Shown here: in pieces, positions 18,958 through 27,540 of the stretch
How positions within the stretch are numbered: position 1 is the stretch's first letter
Layout: every line of letters starts with the position of its first letter
Origin: Paraburkholderia sp. BL10I2N1
Lineage (GTDB): Bacteria; Pseudomonadota; Gammaproteobacteria; Burkholderiales; Burkholderiaceae
Direction of reading: 5' to 3'
NCBI RefSeq assembly: GCF_004361815.1
Contig: NZ_SNWA01000002.1
Location: forward strand, 3,286,001 to 3,350,000
Length of the DNA stretch: 64,000 nucleotides
The notes under the pieces: generated by a model
Seen by the model: the letters and a program-made list of their open reading frames with translations, nothing else
Database searches by the model: none
What the model was told of the DNA's origin: nothing
Translations under genes and position numbers: made by a program

Positions 18958-20080
18958 GTGTCGTACCTGGGCAAAGCTGAAGCGTCGCATGTCATGCTGG
19001 CTGACCTTTGATGGGAGGCTCACATGACGACATCCGGGACGATCACCATGACGATGCGCGAGGTTGACCGGCTCAGGACGATCCAGTCGGTAGTCGATGG
19101 CATGCTGATGACGTGGCAGGCTGCGGAGCGGCTCCATCTGAGCCGGCGTCAGGTCGAGCGGCTGACGGTGCGGTATCGTAGCCAGGGCGCATCAGGCGTC
19201 CTGTCACGGCATCGTGGGCATCCGAGCAACTACCAGCTGGCCGATGGCGTGGCTGAGCGGGCGTTGAACCTGATCCGGGACTGCTACACGGATTTGGGCC
19301 GACGCTGGCGTGCGAGAAACTGCGTGAATGTCATGGGCTGGCGCTGTCAAAGGAAACGGTGCGTCACCTGATGACGGAGGCTGGCTTGTGGATTCCGCGC
19401 CGGCAGCGACCGCCGAAGATCTACCAGCCGAGAAGCCGTCGTGCCTGTCTGGGCGAGCTGATCCAGATCGACGGCAGCGATCATCGCTGGTTCGAGGAAC
19501 GGGCGCCGGCGTGCACGCTGCTGGGCTATGTGGACGATGCCACGAACCGGCTGATGGCACTGCACTTCGCCACCGAATTGACCTTCAGCTATTTCGAGGC
19601 GATGGCGCGTACCTTAAACAGCGTGGCAAGACGGTGGCGCTGTACAGCAACAAGTACAGCGTGTTTCGCGAGACGGGCGCGAACAAGGACGGCAATAGCC
19701 TGACTCACTTTAGCCGCTCGATGCGTACGAATTGAACGTCGATACATTCTGCGCAAATGGCAGTCCGGCCACGAGGCGCGTGGACCGTGCGCATGTGACG
19801 TCGCCTGACCGGCTCGTCAAGGAACTGCGACTACGTGGTATCAGCACAGTCGGCGAAGCCAACGCCTATGCACGTGTTTTCATGGCGGCCCTGTAACGCA
19901 CGCTTCGCTAAGCCGCCGAAGAGCGACCTGGATGCGCACCGGCCGCTACGCGCGAATGAGAGCCCTGAGCTGGTGATGACGTAGCGCGAGCCGCGAAAGG
20001 TGACGAAGTCGTTGACGGTGCAGTACGCCCGGGTCATGTATCGACTGGACGACACGCCGGAAAACCAGAAAGCCTATTGC
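18958..20080 (+). pseudogene. ruined ISNCY/IS1202-type transposase gene
   Basis: A degraded relative of the intact transposase at 42958-44445. Matching pieces fall in changing frames: MREVDRLRTIQSVVDG (19048 onward), the region around 19310 to 19610 (RHLMTEAGLWIPRRQRPPKI, LGELIQIDGSDHRWFEE, VDDATNRLM), TFCANGSPA, DRLVKELRLRGIST and NARFAKPPKS. At least four frameshifts are present and the 3' end is lost. It is not a copy of the intact element but a diverged cousin. Confidence 0.85.
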
Positions 20081-20313
20081 GCCAGACACCAGCCTGCTCA
20101 AAAATTTTCTCCCTGCGATCTCATCGTCGAATCCCATTCTCTGCGATTCCACGTTGGCTCACTACGCCCCGCAAGCAAGGCATGCCGCCCCTGTGCGACA
20201 AGGCAGGCGCCCCTGCCATCGCCTACTCGACGCAACCCATGATGCCACGGCGGAACCCTTCGCAGTGGCCTACGGTACGTTTTGCTCACCCCGTTAATCC
20301 GCAAGACTCCCAG

Positions 20314-20342
20314 TTGACATTGCGCGTATATGCACCCATTAT
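20314..20342 (+). promoter_or_regulatory. promoter with BKACE-type operator upstream of porin
   Basis: TTGACA (20314-20319), 17 bases, CATTAT (20337-20342), with TGCGCGTATATGCACCCA (20321-20338) filling the spacer. The next gene on this strand is the porin at 20616, which would have a leader of about 265 bases. Confidence 0.68.
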
Positions 20343-20615
20343 TCAGCTCCGATGTGAACACTGGCTTACGGCGTTTCGTGAAAACGTCGTTAACGTGAGG
20401 TAGTTCACGATGCAGTTTGGGAAGTGCTCAAAGGTAGGAACCGGCTGTGTCCGCGCGGCTGGAGACTGCCGTCGGCGGCACTGACAGCAACAGGCTGTGG
20501 AAGGCAGGCCTGTACGCCCTTCTCTCGTCTTCGGCGCGAACTGGGAATCGGGGCGGGCAGAAGGCTGGCGCTATGAAAACGACCATACAGCAAGACAAGA
20601 GTCAACGGAGACGTC

Positions 20616-21803
20616 ATGATGAAGAAAACCTTCTTTGCAGCCGCAGCCGCAGCCGCTGGCAGCCCTGCCAGCGCATTACCTGTCGATAGTCACGCACAAA
20701 ATAGCGTGACGCTTTACGGCGTTATTGACGCTGGTTTCCCATACGTCAACAAGGTAGCGAGCGCCACAGGACATGGCAGCGTTCTAAAATATGGTGACGG
20801 TGTCTCGCAAGGTAGCCGCTTCGGAATTCGAGGTGCCGGAGACCTCGGGGGCGCCCTCAAAGCACTGTTTGTGCTGGAAAATGGTTTCAACAGCGGTGAT
20901 GGCACGCTGGGACAAGGCGGTGCAATGTTCGGACGCCAAGCGTACGTCGGTCTGGCGAAGGTTGGAATCGGCTCCCTAACGCTTGGCCGCCAGTACTCGC
21001 TTTCAACCGATATTCTCGGCGCTGGGTACACGACGGGTAGTCAGACACCTGCGGGCAATTACGCTTATCACATTAACGACCTCGACCAGCTCGTTCAGAG
21101 TCGTCTCAACAATGCCGTAAAGTTCAGCAGCGCAAATTTTGCGGGATTGACATTCGGCGCGATGTACGCTTTCTCAAACTCGACGAACTTTTCCGGTGCG
21201 CCGACGACAACCGCCGGCACCACGACCACCCAAGGTTCATCGAGCGCCTATAGCTTCGGTGCGAATTATACGAACGGTCCCTTCGCCATCGGCGCCGCCT
21301 ACACCAATACTCGCTATCCCAACGGAGCAACACCACCGTTTGGCGTGAGCGTCGCGAACGTAAATACCGGAGGCCTCCGCGACCTCGAAACGTTCGGCAT
21401 CGGGAGCCGGTATGCAATTGGCGCTGGCCTGGCATGGGCTAACTGGACGCGCACAAAGTTGGAACCGCTGGCGGGTCGATCGTCAACACTGAACAACTAC
21501 GAAATTGGCGGCCGATATCTGTTCACTGCAGCACTTAATGTCGGATTAGGCTACACATTCTCCGACCTCAGTGATCGTTTCGAAGGGAAATGGCACCAGG
21601 TCAATGGAGCAGTTGACTACGCGCTGTCGAAGCGTACGGACATTTACTTCCTGGCGGTTTATCAAAAGGCATCGGGCAGCAACTCGGTTGCCGGCCGCTC
21701 TGTCCAAGTTCAGGCTGAGATCGGTTCCGCACCTTCTTTCATCGGGAACGCAGGTGCGAACTCACAACTCGTGACTCGCGTTGGGCTTCGTCACAAGTTT
21801 TGA
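20616..21803 (+). CDS. Gram-negative general porin (OmpC-like, Burkholderia type)
   Basis: 395 residues. The start MMKKTFFAAAAAAAGSPASA and the SHA-QNS junction form a signal peptide, followed by the family opening SVTLYGVIDAG. The protein is a 16-stranded barrel with characteristic pieces (GSRFGIRGAGDLGGALKALF, FGRQAYVGL, LTLGRQYS) and ends LVTRVGLRHKF, the terminal Phe being the BAM-recognition signal. It forms trimers that let small solutes through the outer membrane. The upstream promoter carries the same operator as the BKACE genes, so it is probably induced with that pathway to admit its substrate. Confidence 0.92.
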   Translation: MMKKTFFAAAAAAAGSPASALPVDSHAQNSVTLYGVIDAGFPYVNKVASATGHGSVLKYGDGVSQGSRFGIRGAGDLGGALKALFVLENGFNSGDGTLGQGGAMFGRQAYVGLAKVGIGSLTLGRQYSLSTDILGAGYTTGSQTPAGNYAYHINDLDQLVQSRLNNAVKFSSANFAGLTFGAMYAFSNSTNFSGAPTTTAGTTTTQGSSSAYSFGANYTNGPFAIGAAYTNTRYPNGATPPFGVSVANVNTGGLRDLETFGIGSRYAIGAGLAWANWTRTKLEPLAGRSSTLNNYEIGGRYLFTAALNVGLGYTFSDLSDRFEGKWHQVNGAVDYALSKRTDIYFLAVYQKASGSNSVAGRSVQVQAEIGSAPSFIGNAGANSQLVTRVGLRHKF

Positions 21804-21919
21804 TTTTCGCAGAAGACGCAACCCGGCTCGGTGCTGCACCCCACCGCCAACGAGGCAGCATTGGGACCCGCTGAAGAACGCGCTAGTAGACCATGTACGC
21901 GAGAACTAAGGAGCACATG

Positions 21920-22308
21920 ATGAGCAACAATTCACAAGAGGCCGGTATGGCCCGCCGCACCCAAGTGATGGGGGCAGACTTCGTCGAGCGTGCGATGTCG
22001 TCTGCTGACGCGTTTTCCCGCCCTTTGCAGGAATGGCTGAATGAGCATGCGTGGGGCACGACGTGGTTACGCGACGGGCTTGATCTCAAGACCCGGAGCC
22101 TCTGCACATGCGCAATGCTTGCCGCGCTCGAAAAGGTGCCGAACTGAAAGGCCATATACGTGGCGCCATTAACAATGGTGCGACTACAACCGAAATCCGC
22201 GAGGTCTTACTTCACAGTGCAATATATGCTGGGGCGCCTGCAGCTGTCGAAGCGTTTCGAAACGCTGGCGAAGTGCTGCAGGAACTTGGTGCGAGCATCC
22301 CCGAATAG
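21920..22308 (+). pseudogene. carboxymuconolactone decarboxylase family gene, frameshifted
   Basis: Two frames together make one CMD/AhpD-like protein. The first (ATG 21920, AAGGAG at 21908-21913) runs through RTQVMGADFVERAM and LKTRSLCTCAMLAALEK and then hits a stop. The second continues KGAELKGHIRGAINNGATTT, then EIREVLLHSAIYAGAPAAVE. Adding one A to the run at 22131-22134 would give the expected ALEKGAELKGH. The family includes PcaC, which decarboxylates 4-carboxymuconolactone, and many proteins of unknown role. It follows the porin by 116 bases. It is either a real 1-base deletion or a sequencing error in a homopolymer. Confidence 0.85.
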
Positions 22309-22741
22309 CCGAACCTCCGCCAAAAGGATCCCGCAACAACACGCTCCAAGAAAGCGTCGTGTCGCAAACACGTCAGTATCAAGAAAGACCGCGATCTCGT
22401 ACCGGGCCCACCAGTCCCCGAGTTCCCACTTTCATCGACGCAATTCACCTGATCAAGGCATCGCGACAGTAACCCGCTGACCAAATCAAAGTGGTGTGCA
22501 ACGCTCCGCCCCGGTTTCGCTCCGGGCTTTAAGGCAACAGAGGTATAAGCACGATCCAGTATGGCCCTGACGACTACCCGGTAAGTGCGGTCGAAGCCAT
22601 CCAAATCCGCGAAGCCCGCATATCAGTGGATACGATATTGCTGTGCAATGCAGCCGTCGGTTGGTGCTTACATCGTCGCCTCCAGCTTTCGATGACGTAA
22701 GTCGATCGCCGATCCGCAGTCGATGAGGCCAATGAGCCACT
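22309..22741. other. intergenic stretch without a supported gene
   Basis: 430 bases between the CMD remnant and MarR2. A 130-residue minus-strand frame runs antisense into the CMD gene and has no recognisable features. Confidence 0.5.
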
Positions 22742-23191
22742 TCAACCAATGACTGTCTCATTCTCCGCAGACAATTCCCTGCCTACATTCACAATCCTCT
22801 TGAGCGTGTGGCGTAGTTCCTTAGATTCGCGTTTCCCCAACTTCTGCTCAAACCGCAGATGCACGCTCTCCCATAGGGGCAATGCACGAGCCAAGAGCTT
22901 CCGGCCAGCCGGAGTGACGCTGACAAGTCTCTCGCGCCTGTCTTCCCCAACGTTGATTTGTACGAGGCCCTCCCGTTCGAGTGGCTGCAGATTGCGGCCC
23001 AGTGTTGTGCGATCCATTGCCATCAAATCTGCCAACTCACTCAACGACATCTCCCCCACTGCCGACGCACGCGCAAGCATGGAGAATTGAGTGATACGTA
23101 GTCCGCTTGGTCTAAGTACTTCGTCGTACGCTAGTGAAAGGGCACGGGTCGCACTGCGCAAAAACGAACAGTTACATTGCAGCAATTCCAT
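22742..23191 (-). CDS. MarR-family regulator, copy 2
   Basis: 149 residues starting MELLQCNCSFLRSATRAL at 23191, the same start as copy 1. The winged HTH (MSLSELADLMAMDRTTLGRN, then REGLVQINVGEDRRERLVSV) and the Cys6/Cys8 pair are present. It is the last gene of the intact CoA-transferase-hydratase-symporter group, separated from the CoA-transferase by 134 bases that contain its own palindrome (23226-23243). It is the best local candidate for controlling the pathway, but direct evidence for its operator is lacking. Confidence 0.92.
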   Translation of the reverse strand: MELLQCNCSFLRSATRALSLAYDEVLRPSGLRITQFSMLARASAVGEMSLSELADLMAMDRTTLGRNLQPLEREGLVQINVGEDRRERLVSVTPAGRKLLARALPLWESVHLRFEQKLGKRESKELRHTLKRIVNVGRELSAENETVIG

Positions 23192-23225
23192 CGGGGCCTC
23201 TCAGGAAAAATCCATGTCAAAAGTT

Positions 23226-23243
23226 AGTATACGGGCATATGCA
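23226..23243. promoter_or_regulatory. conserved palindrome upstream of MarR2
   Basis: AGTATACGGGCATATGCA; its reverse complement differs by one base from the site upstream of MarR1 (14852-14869). The surrounding DNA is less conserved than the site, which supports a binding function. Confidence 0.6.
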
Positions 23244-23325
23244 TTTTGTTATCGACGTTGCAAAACGACAGTACAAAACTGGGAATCTCTGCCACCGGCG
23301 CAGAGATTCTTCCTTGGATCAGCGA

Positions 23326-24546
23326 CTACTGAACAGCTGGGTCTTTCGTCATGACGTTCCGGTTAGTCAGCTCCGCAATCTGTTCCGAGGTGTAGCCCAA
23401 CTCGCGAAGCACTTCGCAGTTATGTTCTCCGCGGAAGGCGGGAATGCCGGGATGCTCGAGTTCATTGGCCGAAAATCGCCACGGCTTCCCCGGCACACGT
23501 GCTGTGCCGCCCGCGCGGTCATCGATAGCTTCGGTCGCACCCCACCATTGCGCCCACTCTGATTCGGCGAAATCCTTGATGTCCCTAACCACGCCGAACG
23601 CCAGCTTGGCCTCGTCCAGTTGAGCGTCCAACGCCGCAAGGCTATCGAACGTAAGGATCCAGTCCTGTACGATCTGATGAAACTCGGCGAGATTTTTTTT
23701 GCGAAGTTCCGGCGTCTGGAAGCGTGGATCGCGCGCAAGGTCCGCACGTCGCATTGCGCCGATGTAGAGGGGGAACGACAGGCTCGCAACGACGCTCGTA
23801 GCAATTGTGATCTTCTCGCCGGTGCTCGTCCGGAAGAATGGCGAGAATGACGGCCCCAGCGCCGGAGGTTCGGCCCCGAGATCGGCATCGGACAAGTCCA
23901 CGTGCACCCGCTCGTTAATGGCCAGCATGGTGGCAGCCATTGCCACGTCGATATGCTGCCCCTCACCGGTTACGCCGCGGCGATGCAAGGCTGCGAGCAC
24001 CCCGATGGTAGCTTCAAGACCGGTGTAAATGTCAGCGTGCGAATAGGGATCGTGTCGGTCTTGCGCGAGGTCGTCTCCCAGATGGGAGAGGAAAGTGGAC
24101 GTGAACCCTGACTCTGCATGCACAGTAGGCGCATAGGCAGCACGATGCGACAGCGGGCCGCCTTGACCATATCCGCTGATGGAGACGTAGATGAGTCTCG
24201 GGTTAATCTCGCGCACGGACTCGTAGTCAAGACCGAAGAACGCCAGTGTCCCGGCTCTGAAGTTCTCAACCAGAATATCGGCTTCACTGATCAGCTTCTT
24301 CGCAATCTCCCGCGCTTCCGGGTAATTCAGGTCAAGGCTGACGTTGCGCTTTCCAGCATTTTGCTGAATATAGTAATACGAAATCGAGTTGTATTGCGGC
24401 AACGCCGAACGCGAAATGTCAGGTCGCGGCGGCTCGACCTTAATTACATCGGCGCCGAGGTCATGCAACGTCTTCGCACAGTGCGGTCCCGCAAGCACGC
24501 GCGAGAAGTCTATTACCTTGATGCCTGAAAGTGGCCCCTTGCTCAT
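23326..24546 (-). CDS. family III CoA-transferase (CaiB/BaiF)
   Basis: 406 residues from the ATG at 24544-24546 (MSKGPLSGIKVIDFSRVLAG), with GAGG upstream. Family III features are clear: the N-terminal GIKVIDFSRVLAGPHCAKTL, DLGADVIKVEPPRPD, NAGKRNVSLDLNYPEAREIA, ADILVENFRAGTL, LIYVSISGYGQGG and GEGQHIDVAMAAT. The enzyme moves CoA from an acyl-CoA donor to a carboxylic acid and would activate the pathway's acid. The residue a few places after HIDVAM that is often acidic in this family is Ala here, in both this gene and the decayed copy; this alignment is uncertain. It lies 13 bases after the hydratase gene in the same operon. Confidence 0.92.
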   Translation of the reverse strand: MSKGPLSGIKVIDFSRVLAGPHCAKTLHDLGADVIKVEPPRPDISRSALPQYNSISYYYIQQNAGKRNVSLDLNYPEAREIAKKLISEADILVENFRAGTLAFFGLDYESVREINPRLIYVSISGYGQGGPLSHRAAYAPTVHAESGFTSTFLSHLGDDLAQDRHDPYSHADIYTGLEATIGVLAALHRRGVTGEGQHIDVAMAATMLAINERVHVDLSDADLGAEPPALGPSFSPFFRTSTGEKITIATSVVASLSFPLYIGAMRRADLARDPRFQTPELRKKNLAEFHQIVQDWILTFDSLAALDAQLDEAKLAFGVVRDIKDFAESEWAQWWGATEAIDDRAGGTARVPGKPWRFSANELEHPGIPAFRGEHNCEVLRELGYTSEQIAELTNRNVMTKDPAVQ

Positions 24547-24559
24547 GTCATCCTCGTTT

Positions 24560-25339
24560 TCAGTTGCCTTCAAAGACCGCACTACCGGGTCCCGTCGTTG
24601 CAAATGCGTCTAGACCGCGCTGAAGGTCAGCGGTCCGGTAGATGGCATCAGCGATATCGGCCATTGCCTCATCCGCTGCACGCATCCCATTGTTACTGTA
24701 AAGCGAGGCGAGCCGCTTGGTGGCGGCATGAGCGACGGTCGGACCAGCCGCAATTTCTCGAGCGACCGACATCGTCACAGCTTCCAGTTCAGAGTCGGGG
24801 ACGACACGATTGATCACGTTCCAGCGCTCGAGCGTCGCCGCGTCGTGCCTGCGAGCAAGCAAGACGATTTCTTTCGCCCTCGCGAGGCCGACGCGGTCGA
24901 TAAGGCGCTGCACGCCCCCCATGAGAGGGTGCAGCCCCAGCGTCGCTTCGACTAGGCCCATCTTTGCGGATGCTGCGGCGATAATCAGATCTGAAGCAAG
25001 AGCAATCTCAAATCCACCGCCAACGGCGATACCATGGACGGAGGAAATGATCGGGATCGGAAGTTCATCAAAGGCGCGAAGGACACCGACGAAGTCAACG
25101 TCGTTACGACGCGCGCCTGCGTTTTCAAAAAGCGACATCTCCGCTCCAGCCGAAAAATGTCGCAATCCGCTTTTGATGACGACCGCTCGCGCCTTCTCTC
25201 TTTCGGCACGCTTCAGGTTGTCGATCAACGCTTCTGACAGCGTTTTTCCCACAAGGTTATGGGGGGCGAACTGCATTGTGATGACGGCAACATCGCCGTC
25301 TTTCGCGAATTGGATCGCTTCGGTATCAAGTGAAGTCAT
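24560..25339 (-). CDS. enoyl-CoA hydratase/isomerase (crotonase family)
   Basis: 259 residues from the ATG at 25337-25339, chosen for the strong AAAGGA ribosome binding site and normal family length. The oxyanion-hole segments are present: LRHFSAGAEMSLFENA and SSVHGIAVGGGFEIALASDL. Glu residues in GGGFEIAL and GLVEATLGLHPLMGG fit the two catalytic positions of hydratases. It would hydrate an enoyl-CoA made from the CoA-transferase product. It lies between the symporter (46 bases upstream) and the CoA-transferase. The crotonase family is functionally broad, so isomerase or decarboxylase activity is possible. Confidence 0.92.
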   Translation of the reverse strand: MTSLDTEAIQFAKDGDVAVITMQFAPHNLVGKTLSEALIDNLKRAEREKARAVVIKSGLRHFSAGAEMSLFENAGARRNDVDFVGVLRAFDELPIPIISSVHGIAVGGGFEIALASDLIIAAASAKMGLVEATLGLHPLMGGVQRLIDRVGLARAKEIVLLARRHDAATLERWNVINRVVPDSELEAVTMSVAREIAAGPTVAHAATKRLASLYSNNGMRAADEAMADIADAIYRTADLQRGLDAFATTGPGSAVFEGN

Positions 25340-25385
25340 CTTGTTTCCTTTATAGATAACGTGTAGTTGAGCGAGGGTGCCGGCG

Positions 25386-26972
25386 TCAGTGCTCGATCGC
25401 CTCCTCGGCACCGTACCCGCTAAGCATCCGCAACTGCTGCTCTTCGAAGCTACTGGCAGACGTTCTTTGAGAAGTGATCAACGAGACGAGCCAACCAGCC
25501 ACAAAGCCGCAAGGGATGCTGATGATTCCCGGATTGGCGAGGGAAATCAGTGGCGTAGTAGTTTTGAACACGAGACCATGTGCGCCAATGACGGCCGGTC
25601 CCACAAGGACAAGTCCTATTGAAGAGAGAACACCAACAACGACGGCCGCGACGGCGCCTGCGTCAGTGAATCGGCGCCAGTAGAGTGTCAAGAGGATGAC
25701 GGGCAGATTCGCGCTGGCCGCAATGACAAAAGCAAGTCCGACAAGAAACGCGACGTTCAAGGACTTCACTGCCAGCGCGAGGCAGATTGCGACTATCCCA
25801 AACGTCACAGTCGCAATCTTGGCCACACGAACCTGACGCTTGTCCTGCGCGTCGTTGCGGAAGATCAGCATCGCAAAAATGTCGTGGGCAATCGTCGATG
25901 CGGAGGAAATCATGATGCCGGACACAACCGCGAGGATCGTCGCGAACGCGATCGCGGATACACAGGCAAGCAACATTTCCCCGCCGAACGATCCCACGCC
26001 ACCGCCCAACGAGACAGCGAGCAGCGTTATTGCGCTATTACCTGCCTTGTTTGATTGGAGGATCGACTGCGGACCCACGATTGCGCATGCTGCAAAGCCT
26101 AAGAGACAGACCATGATTGCAAATGATGTCATGACAACGAGTGCGATCTTTGCCGAATGCCTTGCGTCGACCGCCGACGGTACGGTGTAGAAACGTGTCA
26201 TGACGTGCGGAAGTCCAGCCGTTCCAAGAGCGAGAGCGATCGCGAGCGAAACGGTGTCCAGAGGGTTTTTAAGGTACGCCCCTGGAATCAGATAGTGATC
26301 CGGATGCAAAGAAGAGGCTTTAGCCTTCGTGAACATCGCCCCAACGTCAAACGAAAAATGTGCGAGCGCTAGCACGAGCAGAAAAGCTGCCGCAGACCAT
26401 ACGAGGATAGCTTTGACGATCTGAACATACGTCGCTCCGACCATGCCGCCGAACAGCACATAGGCGATCATGAGCACGCCGATCAGAATCACTGCTGCAT
26501 CCGTGCCAATCGGCAGCAAGAGGCTTGCGAGCGCGCCAGCACCCACGAGTTGCGCAAGCAGATAGGCCAGGGCAATGAGCAGCGACGACACGGCAGTTGC
26601 CCCCCGCACCGATGCCGACGGCAGACGAAGCGCAACAACGTCCGACAGAGTGTATTTGCCGCAGTTGCGCACCGGCTCGGCGACAATCAACATGATCATC
26701 AACCAACCGACGATAAACCCAACCTGATAAACGAGACCGTCAAACCCGAACAGCGCCACGAGCCCTGTTACCCCCAAGAACGACGCGGCGGACATGAAGT
26801 CGCCAGAAATCGCAAGCCCATTTTGCATTGGCGTGAGATTGCGCCCTGCAACAAAGAATCCAGCCGCTCCTTTTGACCGACGCGAAGCCCAACTCGTCAA
26901 CAACAGACTGAGCAGAATGAACGCGGCGAATGCAGCAATCCGGACGCCGCCGCCAGATATGAAATTAGACAT
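25386..26972 (-). CDS. sodium:solute symporter, ActP-like
   Basis: 528 residues from the ATG at 26970-26972, which overlaps the DUF485 stop. There are 13 predicted membrane spans. SSF features include FFVAGRNLTPMQNGLAISGD then FMSAASFLGV near the N-terminus, and GLPHVMTRFYTVPSAVDARH in the middle; together with the adjacent DUF485 gene these point to the acetate/short-chain monocarboxylate branch (ActP, MctC). It takes up an organic acid with Na+ across the inner membrane. The overlap with DUF485 suggests translational coupling. The substrate is probably the acid that the CoA-transferase activates. Confidence 0.92.
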   Translation of the reverse strand: MSNFISGGGVRIAAFAAFILLSLLLTSWASRRSKGAAGFFVAGRNLTPMQNGLAISGDFMSAASFLGVTGLVALFGFDGLVYQVGFIVGWLMIMLIVAEPVRNCGKYTLSDVVALRLPSASVRGATAVSSLLIALAYLLAQLVGAGALASLLLPIGTDAAVILIGVLMIAYVLFGGMVGATYVQIVKAILVWSAAAFLLVLALAHFSFDVGAMFTKAKASSLHPDHYLIPGAYLKNPLDTVSLAIALALGTAGLPHVMTRFYTVPSAVDARHSAKIALVVMTSFAIMVCLLGFAACAIVGPQSILQSNKAGNSAITLLAVSLGGGVGSFGGEMLLACVSAIAFATILAVVSGIMISSASTIAHDIFAMLIFRNDAQDKRQVRVAKIATVTFGIVAICLALAVKSLNVAFLVGLAFVIAASANLPVILLTLYWRRFTDAGAVAAVVVGVLSSIGLVLVGPAVIGAHGLVFKTTTPLISLANPGIISIPCGFVAGWLVSLITSQRTSASSFEEQQLRMLSGYGAEEAIEH

Positions 26973-27339
26973 GTTGGACCTCGCGAGTAGCTTGTTGCGC
27001 ATGCAACCTCAAAGAGGCCGCGCGTGCGTCGAACTTCGCGGCCGCCCACGTGCAATAGGCCCAGAAAGCAGCCACCGTTACAAGCAGTTGCGCAGCCACC
27101 GCTGCCAGGCCGATGTTGATCTCACCATACAGAGACTGGCTCATCGCAGCGGGCGATGACAGGACCAAAATCAACAGACCAAAGTAGATAGCGAGCGATC
27201 CCCCAAGCAGCGGCCAGACAAACCGGTTCCGGGTCTTGGCCAACTCCCACGTCTTCGCAACAAGCTCTGTCGACTCTTCCACCGCTCCTGCCGATTCCAG
27301 CCGGTCGAACTCAAGATTTCCAAACTCTGTCGGGTGCAT
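26965..27339 (-). CDS. DUF485 (YjcH-like) membrane protein
   Basis: 124 residues with two membrane spans (PLLGGSLAIYFGLLILVLSS, then IGLAAVAAQLLVTVAAFWAY). DUF485 proteins are small inner-membrane partners almost always encoded directly before an ActP-type symporter, as here. It is the first gene of the leftward operon and diverges from BKACE2; a shared control region (27340-27540) lies between. A mutated stub of the same gene is at 13353-13440. Confidence 0.92.
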   Translation of the reverse strand: MHPTEFGNLEFDRLESAGAVEESTELVAKTWELAKTRNRFVWPLLGGSLAIYFGLLILVLSSPAAMSQSLYGEINIGLAAVAAQLLVTVAAFWAYCTWAAAKFDARAASLRLHAQQATREVQHV

Positions 27340-27427
27340 CTCCGCCTCCTTGCCTCAATGTTTTCGTGACGCGCTGACTTCATTGCGCTGCGTCTTCCGT
27401 GTATGCGTTGTACTCGCGTAAACACCG

Positions 27428-27456
27428 TTGACAATGCGAGTATATACACGCAATAT
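27428..27456 (+). promoter_or_regulatory. BKACE2 promoter with operator in the spacer
   Basis: TTGACA (27428-27433), 17 bases, CAATAT (27451-27456). The spacer holds TGCGAGTATATACACGCA (27435-27452), an 18-bp palindrome broken only at one symmetric base pair. A downstream 16-bp block, CATCAAAGCAATTCGC (27462-27477), is also conserved at BKACE1 (13215-13230, reverse strand). A repressor bound here would cover both promoter boxes. Confidence 0.8.
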
Positions 27457-27540
27457 AGCGTCATCAAAGCAATTCGCATCACTTGGTGTAAACACCAACA
27501 GGGACCTGCGCTGTCAGGTTGCAATCAATCAGGAGCCGCC

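Noticed and set aside
18958..20080. Second intact copy of the ISNCY-type element
   Set aside because: At least four frameshifts and clear divergence from the intact element at 42873.
20447..20689. 80-residue frame before the porin
   Set aside because: It overlaps the porin start, has a charged random composition, and the porin has its own convincing start.
22212..22604. 130-residue minus-strand frame
   Set aside because: It runs antisense through the CMD gene and shows no domain.
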